Below are positions 17,159-24,365 of a DNA stretch of 64,000 nucleotides, in pieces. Positions within the stretch are counted from its first letter, which is position 1. Every line of letters begins with the position of its first letter. Where the stretch lies: assembly GCA_046294265.1 (NCBI GenBank), contig JBKBKC010000012.1, positions 77,310-141,309 of the forward strand, given 5' to 3'. The DNA is from JBKBKC01 sp046294265 (GTDB lineage: Bacteria > Pseudomonadota > Alphaproteobacteria > Rhodobacterales > Rhodobacteraceae). The position numbers and the translations under genes were made by a program. The notes under the pieces are model-generated. The model was not told where the DNA came from and did not search any database. It worked only from the letters and a program-made list of their open reading frames with translations.

Positions 17159-19593
17159 GCGCGCGCCTCCCTGACAGGCTGAATATACCGCAATCTCAGG
17201 GCGTTGGCGATCACGCACAGGCTGGATGCCGCCATCGCCCCCGCAGCCAGCATGGGCGAGATCTGCACCCCCATCACCGGATACAGAACCCCCGCCGCCA
17301 CCGGGATCAGCGCCGCGTTGTATCCGAACGCCCAGACCAGATTCTGCCGGATGTTGCGCATCACCGCCTCGCTCAGGCGCAGCGCGGTCGCCACCCCGGC
17401 CAGATCGCCGCGCATCAACACCACATCCGCCGCCGCGATCGCCACATCCGTGCCGGTGCCCACCGCAACCCCGGTATCGGCGGCGGCCAGCGCCGGGGCA
17501 TCGTTGATCCCGTCGCCCACAAAGGCGACCTTCCCCCCCGCCTGCAAGGCCCGCACGGCCTCGACCTTGCCCCCCGGCAGAACCCCCGCGATAACCTGTT
17601 GAATCCCCAGCACTTTCGCTACGGCCTGCGCGGTGGCCTCCGCATCGCCCGTCACCATCGCCACCTCGCGCCCCCCCGCCCGCAGCGCAGCCAGGGCCTC
17701 GGCCGCCCCCTGCTTCACCGGGTCCGAAACGGCGATCAATGCCACCGCAACCCCCTCCGCCACAACGAAAAACGCCGTCCGCCCAAGGCCCGCCAACCGC
17801 TCTCCCTCGGCCTCCAGCGCACCCGTCGCCACCCCGTCACGCACCAGCATCCGCAGCGCGCCCACAGCCACCCGCCGGCCCTCCACCAGCCCGGAAACCC
17901 CATAGCCCGGCTCGGCCCGGAACCCCTCGACAGCAGGCACCGCAAGCCCCCGCAAGCCTGCCTCCGCCACCACCGCCCGGCTGATCGGATGCTCCGATCC
18001 GGCCTCTACCGCCGCCGCCAGCCGCAGCACCTCGTCCCGCGCAACCCCTTCCGCCACAACGATTTCCGTCACCGCAGGGCGGCCTTCGGTCAAGGTTCCG
18101 GTCTTGTCAAAGGCCACCACCCGCGCCTCGGCCAGCCCCTGCAACGCCTCGCCCTTGCGGAACAGAACCCCCAGCGCGGCCGCCCGCCCCGTGCCCACCA
18201 TGATCGACACCGGCACCGCCAGCCCCATCGCGCAGGGGCAGGCCACGATCAGCACCGACACCCCCGCCACAAGCGCGTGGGGCAGCACAGGCTCCGGCCC
18301 GAACACCAGCCACGCCGCCACCGTCACCACCGCCACCACCAGCACCATCGGAACGAACCAGGCTGTGACCCGGTTCACCATATCCTGCACCGGCAACCGC
18401 GCGCCCTGCGCCTCTTCCACCATCCGCGCGATGCGCGCAAGCATGGTATCCGCGCCCACCCCGGTTGCCCGAAAGGTCAAGGATCCCAAACCGTTGACAC
18501 ATCCCGCCGTCACCGTATCGCCCGCGCCCTTGGCCACCGGCACAGGCTCGCCCGTCAGCATGCTTTCGTCCACATGGCTGGTCCCGGCCGTTACCACGCC
18601 GTCCACCGCCACCCGCGCGCCGGGGGCCAGATGCAGCAGGTCGCCCACCCGCACCTCGGCCACCGGCACCTCGATCACCGCCCCGCCCCGCTCGACGCGC
18701 GCCACAGGCGGGGCCAGCGCCATCAGCCCGCGGATCGCCGCCCCCGCCTGCCCCTTGGCCCGCGCCTCCATCCAGCGCCCCGCAAGGATCAGCGTCACGA
18801 TCACCGCCGCCGCCTCGAACCAGACCGCGCGCGCCGCTTCCGGCAACAGGGCCGGGGCCACAAGTACCAGCAAGGAATAGACAAACGCCGATCCCGCCCC
18901 CAGCAGGACCAGCGCATTCATGTCGGGCGAGCCCTTCAACAGTCCCGGAACGCCGTGACGGAAAAACCCCCGCCCCGGCCCCGCCAGCACCAGCGCCGTC
19001 AGCACCGCCTGCACCACCCAGACCGCCTGCATTCCCACCAGCCCGTGCAGCCAATGATGAAAGGCGGGCACCAGATGCCCCCCCATTTCCAGCACCACCA
19101 CCGGCAGGGTCAGCGCGCCCGCCCACAGGAACCGGCCCCGCGCCCGCGCAATCTCTTCGGCCTGCCGGTCCACCCCCGGCCCGTCATCGCCCCGCAGAAC
19201 GGCCGGATAGCCCATGTCTGCCAAGGCCTTGGCGAGATCATCACCGCCCTGCGCGCCCGCCAGAACCCGCACCCGCACCGTGCCATCCGCCAGATTGACC
19301 CGCGCGGACAGCACCCCCGGCAGCGCGCCCAGCCGTCCCTCCACCCGGGACACGCAGGAGGCGCAGGTCATCCCCTCCACCTCCAGCGTCATGTCCTCCC
19401 TGCGCGCGGGAAATCCCGCCGCGTCAAGGGCTTCTGCGACCTCATGGGCCACGGCCCCTGCAGGCACCCGCACCGCGGCCGCCACCAGGTTGGCCGAGCC
19501 GCCACCCGCCACCCGCGCCAACACCCGGTCCACCCGCGCCACGCAGCCAGCGCAGGACATGCCGTCAATCTGAAATCCGTAACTGTCTCGCAT
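17155..19593 (-). CDS. copA: Copper-translocating P-type ATPase
   Basis: An 812-residue P1B ATPase that exports Cu(I) from the cytosol. It has two N-terminal HMA domains with GMSCAGC and GMTCASC copper-binding motifs, eight membrane helices with the transport CPC motif (ACPCAMGLAVP), the phosphorylation loop DKTGTLTEG, the HP motif (SEHPISRAV) and GDGINDAPAL. The start at 19593 is chosen over 19611 because AAAGGAGAG precedes it and because the predicted transcription start (about 19607) lies downstream of the 19611 ATG. It overlaps cueR by four bases at its 3' end. A small HMA-like gene is divergent. Confidence 0.96.
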   Translation of the reverse strand: MRDSYGFQIDGMSCAGCVARVDRVLARVAGGGSANLVAAAVRVPAGAVAHEVAEALDAAGFPARREDMTLEVEGMTCASCVSRVEGRLGALPGVLSARVNLADGTVRVRVLAGAQGGDDLAKALADMGYPAVLRGDDGPGVDRQAEEIARARGRFLWAGALTLPVVVLEMGGHLVPAFHHWLHGLVGMQAVWVVQAVLTALVLAGPGRGFFRHGVPGLLKGSPDMNALVLLGAGSAFVYSLLVLVAPALLPEAARAVWFEAAAVIVTLILAGRWMEARAKGQAGAAIRGLMALAPPVARVERGGAVIEVPVAEVRVGDLLHLAPGARVAVDGVVTAGTSHVDESMLTGEPVPVAKGAGDTVTAGCVNGLGSLTFRATGVGADTMLARIARMVEEAQGARLPVQDMVNRVTAWFVPMVLVVAVVTVAAWLVFGPEPVLPHALVAGVSVLIVACPCAMGLAVPVSIMVGTGRAAALGVLFRKGEALQGLAEARVVAFDKTGTLTEGRPAVTEIVVAEGVARDEVLRLAAAVEAGSEHPISRAVVAEAGLRGLAVPAVEGFRAEPGYGVSGLVEGRRVAVGALRMLVRDGVATGALEAEGERLAGLGRTAFFVVAEGVAVALIAVSDPVKQGAAEALAALRAGGREVAMVTGDAEATAQAVAKVLGIQQVIAGVLPGGKVEAVRALQAGGKVAFVGDGINDAPALAAADTGVAVGTGTDVAIAAADVVLMRGDLAGVATALRLSEAVMRNIRQNLVWAFGYNAALIPVAAGVLYPVMGVQISPMLAAGAMAASSLCVIANALRLRYIQPVREARA

Positions 19594-19613
19594 CGGGCTC
19601 TCCTTTGCCATGT

Positions 19614-19644
19614 CAGATAGGGCTTCCCGTCACAGGAAGGTCAA
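19614..19644 (-). promoter_or_regulatory. CueR-type promoter of copA-cueR
   Basis: Reading the minus strand: -35 TTGACC (19644-19639), a 19-base spacer, then -10 TATCTG (19619-19614). The spacer holds the dyad CTTCC-N7-GGAAG (19639-19635 and 19627-19623). A long 19-base spacer carrying a CCTTCC/GGAAGG dyad is the hallmark of MerR/CueR-controlled promoters. This implies a very short leader before the copA ATG at 19593. Confidence 0.85.
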
Positions 19645-19728
19645 GGGGGGGGCACTCCAGATCGCGCTTGACCTTCGCCCCCGCGACAGGCCCTCATCCG
19701 GCCTGTGGACCCAACGCGGAGTGACAGC

Positions 19729-19932
19729 ATGATTACCCTCAACGCCCCCGAAATGACCTGCGAATACGCTCAGGTCAGCGTGAAAAAGGCTGTCGCCAAA
19801 GTTGATCCGGGCGCGCGCGTGTCCGTTGGCATCGCCACGCGCCGGGTGACGGTGGCCATCGCCGCCAGGGCCGCCGCACTCATCGAAGCCCTTAATTCGG
19901 CGGAATTTCCTGCCGACTTGGCCGCTGATTAG
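19729..19932 (+). CDS. HMA-like small protein lacking the second metal-binding cysteine
   Basis: A 67-residue protein beginning MITLNAPEMTCEYAQVSVKKAVAKVDPG. Its length and beta-alpha-beta pattern are those of a CopZ-like HMA domain, with the MTC motif in the right place. The canonical CxxC is CEYA here, so only one Cys remains. It is divergent from copA across a 135-base region holding the CueR promoter. A second TTGACC at 19669-19674 faces this gene but has no good dyad. It could be a one-cysteine copper chaperone, a regulator of copA, or a decayed chaperone. GGAG precedes the start. The next gene begins three bases after its stop. Confidence 0.75.
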   Translation: MITLNAPEMTCEYAQVSVKKAVAKVDPGARVSVGIATRRVTVAIAARAAALIEALNSAEFPADLAAD

Positions 19933-19934
19933 CC

Positions 19935-20756
19935 GTGTCCCGCCCCCTGCCCGTCCTTGGGGCCGCCCTTACACTCGACATGCTTGCACGCCACCGCGAC
20001 TGGGTCCTCTCCGCCCCGCGGGATGTTGAGTTGCAAAGCTTCGCCTCTGCCCGCGCCCTGATGGGCGACATGACCCCGCTGATCGACCGCGCGCGCGGCC
20101 TCCTTGATGGCCATGTCGGCAGGCTTGGCCTCCACGGCCCCTTTCTGGGGTTCAGCATCGACACCTACGACCCAGCCGTGGCCGAGATTGTCCGCACCCG
20201 GATGCTGGCCTGCCTTGACGCCTGCGCGGCGCTTGGGGCCGACCAGATGGTGGTGCACTCCCCCGTCACGATATGGGACCATTCCAACCATCTGGCCGAA
20301 CCGCTCCAGGCCCAGGTCCAGATCGAGCGGGTGCGCTGGGTGATGGGCCCGGTCCTTGCGCGGGCGGCGGATCAGGGCGTCACCCTGGTCCTCGAGAATG
20401 TCGAGGATGTCGACCCCGCCGCCCGCCTGCGCCTCGCCGAGGCGCTGCACAGCCCGGCCCTGGCGCTTTCGCTCGATACCGGGCACGCGCATTACGCGCA
20501 TACCCTCGCAGGTGCCCCGCCGGTGGACGCTTTCATCCATGCCGCCGGACCCCGCCTGCACCATGTGCATCTTCAGGATACCGACGGCTTTGCCGACCGC
20601 CACTGGCACCCCGGCGACGGATCGCTCAACTGGCGGGCCATCTTTGCGGCCCTGAGCACCCTGCGCACGATGCCGCGCCTCATCCTCGAGGTGAATGACC
20701 AGCGGGGCCTGCGCCGGGGCGCGGACCATCTGGTGGCGCTGGGGGTCGCAAGCTGA
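19935..20756 (+). CDS. TIM-barrel sugar isomerase/endonuclease-IV-like protein
   Basis: A 273-residue protein of the xylose-isomerase-like TIM barrel group. Metal-site residues expected for the fold are visible: H in LGLHGPF, H in MVVHSPV, E in LVLENVED, D and H in LSLDTGHAH, H in HHVHLQD and E in LILEVND. A GTG start at 19935 lies three bases after the stop of the HMA-like gene, which suggests co-transcription with it. The substrate (a sugar, sugar phosphate or DNA abasic site) cannot be told. No role in copper handling is implied beyond position. Confidence 0.8.
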   Translation: MSRPLPVLGAALTLDMLARHRDWVLSAPRDVELQSFASARALMGDMTPLIDRARGLLDGHVGRLGLHGPFLGFSIDTYDPAVAEIVRTRMLACLDACAALGADQMVVHSPVTIWDHSNHLAEPLQAQVQIERVRWVMGPVLARAADQGVTLVLENVEDVDPAARLRLAEALHSPALALSLDTGHAHYAHTLAGAPPVDAFIHAAGPRLHHVHLQDTDGFADRHWHPGDGSLNWRAIFAALSTLRTMPRLILEVNDQRGLRRGADHLVALGVAS

Positions 20757-20803
20757 CTGCGGTGCCGCCTTATTCTGCCGCCGCGTATCCCACAGGGGTT
20801 GCT

Positions 20804-20836
20804 CATCGGTTTCGCTATCGGTTCGAGAAACCGATG
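20804..20836. other. Perfect 10-bp inverted repeat in intergenic region
   Basis: The arms CATCGGTTTC (20804-20813) and GAAACCGATG (20827-20836) are separated by 13 bases. The 242-base gap around it (20757-20998) holds no credible gene. There is no T tract, so it may be an operator or RNA structure between two convergent genes rather than an intrinsic terminator. Confidence 0.6.
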
Positions 20837-20998
20837 GGCTGGAAGGGTGTGCCCCCCGCCCCCTGGGCAGCAGACCAACCAGATGGCCTCGTGATCGCTC
20901 CGGGCAACGCTGTCTCGGAACGGTTCCAATCGGGGCCGTGCCACGACAGAACGCGATGATGACACGGGTCGAGCATCCAACCGGGCGGCCGCCACCCA

Positions 20999-21478
20999 TC
21001 AGTCCAGCGGGTGGTCCGGCACCTTGCCCGACGGCGCGCGGTAGGGCCGTGTCACGTCCTCCAGCCGCAGGTCCAGCGCCTCGACCGAAAGGGTCACCAG
21101 ACCGTCGCCCGCGAGGACCAGATGCACCTCGCCGGTGCCATCCTCGCCGGGTGTCCAGCCGACCGACAGCAGCGACATCACCGTATCGCGGTCGCGCCGG
21201 TCGATCCCCTGCGACCGCACCGCCATCACATCCCCGACCACCAGCAGGGCGCGCACCCGCTCATAGGGCCTGCGCGCCGCCTCGGCGGCCGCGCGGTCCT
21301 CCCACCGGAAGCGGTTCAGAAGCGCGGCAAAGCGGCGGCGCGGGCGGTCAAAGGTCAGGTCCCCCCCCGAGAGGACGGCATCCTGCAGCAGCGCCGACAT
21401 CACCGGCACATCCCCGGCGTCCTGCGCGATGAGCCGCAGCGGCCGGTCCGCGCCATCCTCGAACCGAGCGTCGGTCAT
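20999..21478 (-). CDS. DUF2948 family protein
   Basis: A 159-residue conserved protein of unknown function. The pattern LRLIAQDAGDVPVMSALLQDAVL...RRFAALLNRFRWEDR...RVRALLVV and the late LSVEALDLRLEDVTRPYRAPSGKVPDH are the DUF2948 signature, in which the second half resembles a small barrel. There is no signal peptide or membrane segment. Its start overlaps the stop of murA (ATGA), an arrangement I recall as common in Rhodobacterales. A link to envelope synthesis is an inference from this coupling only. Confidence 0.88.
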   Translation of the reverse strand: MTDARFEDGADRPLRLIAQDAGDVPVMSALLQDAVLSGGDLTFDRPRRRFAALLNRFRWEDRAAAEAARRPYERVRALLVVGDVMAVRSQGIDRRDRDTVMSLLSVGWTPGEDGTGEVHLVLAGDGLVTLSVEALDLRLEDVTRPYRAPSGKVPDHPLD

Positions 21479-22743
21479 GCGTGGACCCGCTCGATGTTCG
21501 CGCCGACCGCCGAGAGCTTTTCCTCCACCCGTTCGTATCCGCGGTCCAGGTGATAGACCCGGCTGACGAGGGTTTCCCCTTCGGCCGCCATTCCCGCAAG
21601 GATCAGCGAGACCGACGCGCGCAGATCGGTCGCCATCACCGGCGCACCGCGCAGACGGTCCACCCCGGTTACCGTGGCGATGCCGCCATGCACGTCGATC
21701 CTCGCCCCCATCCGCATCAGTTCGGGCGCATGCATGAAGCGGTTTTCAAATATCTTTTCCTCCAGCACCGACACGCCCTCGGCGGTGCACAACAGCGCCA
21801 TCATCTGCGCCTGCAGGTCGGTGGGAAAGCCGGGAAACGGCTCGGTCGTCACATTCACCGCCCGAACCGGCCCGTTGCGGCGCGCGACCTTCAGGCCGAT
21901 GGCCGTCTCGGTCACCGACACCCCCGCAGCATCCAGCCGCTCGGCAAAGGCCGCCACCAGATCCACCCGCCCGCCCAGGCATTCCACCTCGCCGCCGCAG
22001 ATCGCGGGGGCCAGCATGTAGGTGCCCAGTTCGATCCGGTCCGCCACCACGCGGTGCGTGGCCCCGCCCAGGGCATCCACCCCCTCGATGGTGATCGTCG
22101 ATGTGCCCTCGCCCTCGATCCGCGCGCCCATGCGGCGCAGGCACTGCGCGAGGTCCACAATCTCGGGCTCGCGCGCGGCGTTGCGCAATTCGGTCGTGCC
22201 CCTCGCAAGCGTGGCGGCCATGAGCGCATTCTCGGTGGCCCCGACCGACACAAAGGGAAATTCAACCACCGCCCCGCGCAGCCGCCCGCCGGGCGCCTTT
22301 GCGTGGACATAGCCGTCGCGCAGGTCCATTTCGGCCCCCATGGCCTCCAGCGCCTTCAGGTGCAGATCGACGGGGCGCGCACCGATCGCGCAGCCTCCGG
22401 GCAGCGACACGACAGCCTGCCCGTCCCGCGCCAGCATCGGCCCCAGCACGAGGATCGAGGCGCGCATCTTGCGCACGATGTCATAGTCGGCGCGGTGGCT
22501 GGTCAACGCGTGCGAGGACAGCGCCAGGACCTGCCCCTGCTGCAGGCTGGCCACCTCTGCCCCCAGCGAGCCCAGAAGCTGCGTCATGGTGGCGATGTCC
22601 GACAGCCTCGGCGCATTGGTCAGCGTCAGCGGCTGGTCGGTCAACAGGGTGGCGGGCATCAGCGTCAGACAGGCGTTCTTGGCCCCCGCGATGGGGATCT
22701 GCCCGCGCAGTTCACCGTTGCCTCTGACCAGTATCGAATCCAT
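21475..22743 (-). CDS. murA: UDP-N-acetylglucosamine 1-carboxyvinyltransferase
   Basis: Transfers enolpyruvate from PEP to UDP-GlcNAc, the first committed step of peptidoglycan synthesis, in the cytosol. The 422 residues are full length. K22 lies in IAGAKNACL, and C118 in LPGGCAIGARPVDLHLKALE is the loop cysteine alkylated by fosfomycin. It ends ...LDRGYERVEEKLSAVGANIERV as expected. The gene is sandwiched between a small basic protein gene (nine bases upstream) and DUF2948 (overlapping), forming a three-gene minus-strand operon. Confidence 0.98.
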   Translation of the reverse strand: MDSILVRGNGELRGQIPIAGAKNACLTLMPATLLTDQPLTLTNAPRLSDIATMTQLLGSLGAEVASLQQGQVLALSSHALTSHRADYDIVRKMRASILVLGPMLARDGQAVVSLPGGCAIGARPVDLHLKALEAMGAEMDLRDGYVHAKAPGGRLRGAVVEFPFVSVGATENALMAATLARGTTELRNAAREPEIVDLAQCLRRMGARIEGEGTSTITIEGVDALGGATHRVVADRIELGTYMLAPAICGGEVECLGGRVDLVAAFAERLDAAGVSVTETAIGLKVARRNGPVRAVNVTTEPFPGFPTDLQAQMMALLCTAEGVSVLEEKIFENRFMHAPELMRMGARIDVHGGIATVTGVDRLRGAPVMATDLRASVSLILAGMAAEGETLVSRVYHLDRGYERVEEKLSAVGANIERVHA

Positions 22744-22752
22744 CCACCCGCC

Positions 22753-22974
22753 TCACATGTTCTGTTCTTGCTCGCCGTCGCCGTGTCTCGCGCCGTCCAT
22801 CGCATCCTCTGGCCCTGCCGACCTGGCCCGCGCCTGCGCCTTGCGCCGGGCCATGTTGGCCTTCAGCGCCGCCTTGAGCCGATCCCCGCGCGTGCCGTCC
22901 CCCCGCGCCTCTGTTGGACCCGCCGCATCGGGCGGGGCGTCGGACATGGGATGGCGGGAAGGCGGTTTCGTCAT
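22753..22974 (-). CDS. Small basic conserved protein upstream of murA
   Basis: A 73-residue protein. Its only conserved-looking part is the basic helix RGDRLKAALKANMARRKAQARAR (middle third); both flanks are Pro/Gly/Asp-rich and disordered. I recall similar short RLKAALKANMARRKAQ proteins in front of murA in related genomes. The ATG at 22974 has TAGGAATGCGG before it; Met10 (22947) is a possible internal start. The charged helix could bind nucleic acid or a membrane surface, but nothing proves this. Confidence 0.7.
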   Translation of the reverse strand: MTKPPSRHPMSDAPPDAAGPTEARGDGTRGDRLKAALKANMARRKAQARARSAGPEDAMDGARHGDGEQEQNM

Positions 22975-23124
22975 TCCGCATTCCTAGCGCAGGTGCCGCG
23001 CAGGGTCCAGATTGCCGCACCCGCACGCGGCCTTGTCTGGAGGGTCAGATTTCCACCCTTGCGCGGGGCCACGAAGGCGGCTATTTGCCCGCTCGTCCGG
23101 GGCGATCTGCCCGCGAGACCGGAG

Positions 23125-23199
<75 letters not shown>

Positions 23200-23291
23200 T
23201 CTTTCTTTCTTTTCTCTCAAGAAGATAGGCGCTATCAGGGACTTAGATTGACTTCGGTGCTACACCGGTGTGCTACACCGTGGTCTTGCAA

Positions 23292-23829
23292 ATGGCGCGT
23301 CCCTACAAGCATCCCCGCACCAGGGTCTACTATTTCCGGCAGCATGTCCCGACCGACATGCGCCACCTGTTGGGGGACAAGATTGTTGGTCGCTCCCTGC
23401 GGACGAAGGACAAGGAACAGGCCAAGCTGCGCAACGCGGTCGAGGTCCAGAAGCAGGCGATGATATGGGACCGGCATCGCAAGCAGCCCGAACCCCTGCC
23501 GCATGCTCAAATCGTTGCCCTCTCGGGACTCCTCTACAGGGACGTGATGGCAACTACCGCATCGTGCCCGTTCATCCTCAATTAAGGCCATGGGGCTGGT
23601 CGAGATGATCCAATCGCTGCCCCGTGGTCCGGTGTTTTACAACCTGCGCCCCTTTCGTGGCAAAGCGGCTGACCCTGTTGAGCGCGCCCAGAATGCCGGG
23701 GCAAAGGTGGGCGAATGGGTCCGCGATGATGTGAAGACTACCGACAGGCGTTTGCAGCCGAACCACGCTTGGCGCCACCGTTTCAAGACTGTTGCCCGAG
23801 ATGTTGGCATCAGTGAATCGGCTCAGATA
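23292..23829 (+). pseudogene. Decayed tyrosine-recombinase (integrase) gene
   Basis: The N-terminal part (23292-23540, MARPYKHPRTRVYYFRQHVP... and SLRTKDKEQAKLRNAVE) is the DUF6538-type arm-binding end of phage/island integrases. After LLYRDVM the frame breaks. The C-terminal part resumes in other frames: YRIVPVHPQL (about 23540-23584), then AMGLVEMIQSLPRGPVFYNLRPF and LQPNHAWRHRFKTVARDVG (to about 23825), the latter containing the HxxR catalytic box. The core between them is deleted and at least two frameshifts are present, so it is inactive. Its position just downstream of tRNA-Thr, same strand, is the usual layout of an integrated element's int gene. Confidence 0.8.
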
Positions 23830-24090
23830 GGCGAGGCTGTCCCGATATTCTGCCGCCATCGGAAGCGCGTCACCGAACAGGATCCAGTCATAGCTTGCGC
23901 GGTGTTCCCCAAGCCACTCGTGCAACTCGTCGGTCAGGAGCACCGCGCCGTGCCGGGTCTTTAGCTTGGGCACCGGCACGTTGAACCGTTCGCAGAAAAG
24001 GGCGATGCGCGCCCGGACCGCTTCAAGGGACCGGTCTTTTTCACTGGTGAGTCGCAGCCCGGTCGCGGGTTGTTCCTTCGTCATCGTCAT
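23578..24090 (-). CDS. Hypothetical protein of mobile-element origin, 3' end probably not native
   Basis: A 170-residue frame from the Met at 24090, which has a strong AGGAGG site. The first 90 residues look like a real small protein: LEAVRARIALFCERFNVPVPKL, then ELHEWLGEHRASYDWILFGDALPMAAEYRDSLAYLSR. The ASYDWILFGD pattern recalls short phage/island proteins of unknown role. From about 23823 to 23578 the frame runs antisense over the dead integrase, so the last 80 residues are likely read-through after a deletion. GC content here is lower than in the surrounding core genes. Function unknown. Confidence 0.5.
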   Translation of the reverse strand: MTMTKEQPATGLRLTSEKDRSLEAVRARIALFCERFNVPVPKLKTRHGAVLLTDELHEWLGEHRASYDWILFGDALPMAAEYRDSLAYLSRFTDANISGNSLETVAPSVVRLQTPVGSLHIIADPFAHLCPGILGALNRVSRFATKGAQVVKHRTTGQRLDHLDQPHGLN

Positions 24091-24253
24091 GTCGTCCTCC
24101 TGTCGCCCTGGGGGCGGGTGCGTGACCGGCCAGCGGATGCGGGCCGAAGGACGAAAATGGGGCAAGCCTGATCACATCAGCGGGAAACTCGGTGGGATGA
24201 TCTGGCGGTGATGCCGTTTTTCCCAATAGCTTCATAGATATGGAACTTTTGTG

Positions 24254-24330
24254 TGGTGGCGAGGGGGGGACTCGAACCCCCGACCCCGTGATTATGAGTC
24301 ACGTGCTCTAACCAGCTGAGCTACCTAGCC
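24254..24330 (-). tRNA. tRNA-Met (anticodon CAT)
   Basis: A 77-base minus-strand cloverleaf with encoded CCA. The D arm is GCTC/GAGC, the anticodon stem CGTGA/TCACG with loop CTCATAA, and the T arm GGGGG/CCCCC. The acceptor strands GGCTAGG and CCTCGCC leave a T-C mismatch at pair 4-69. It resembles an elongator tRNA-Met; a CAT-anticodon Ile tRNA cannot be fully excluded by eye. Confidence 0.9.
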
Positions 24331-24365
24331 AACAGCGCGGGGATTACGCAGGGCAGCCCCGGGCG

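Noticed and set aside
20762..20959. 65-residue plus-strand ORF after the TIM-barrel gene
   Set aside because: Contains the inverted repeat, has no ribosome site and no recognisable sequence.
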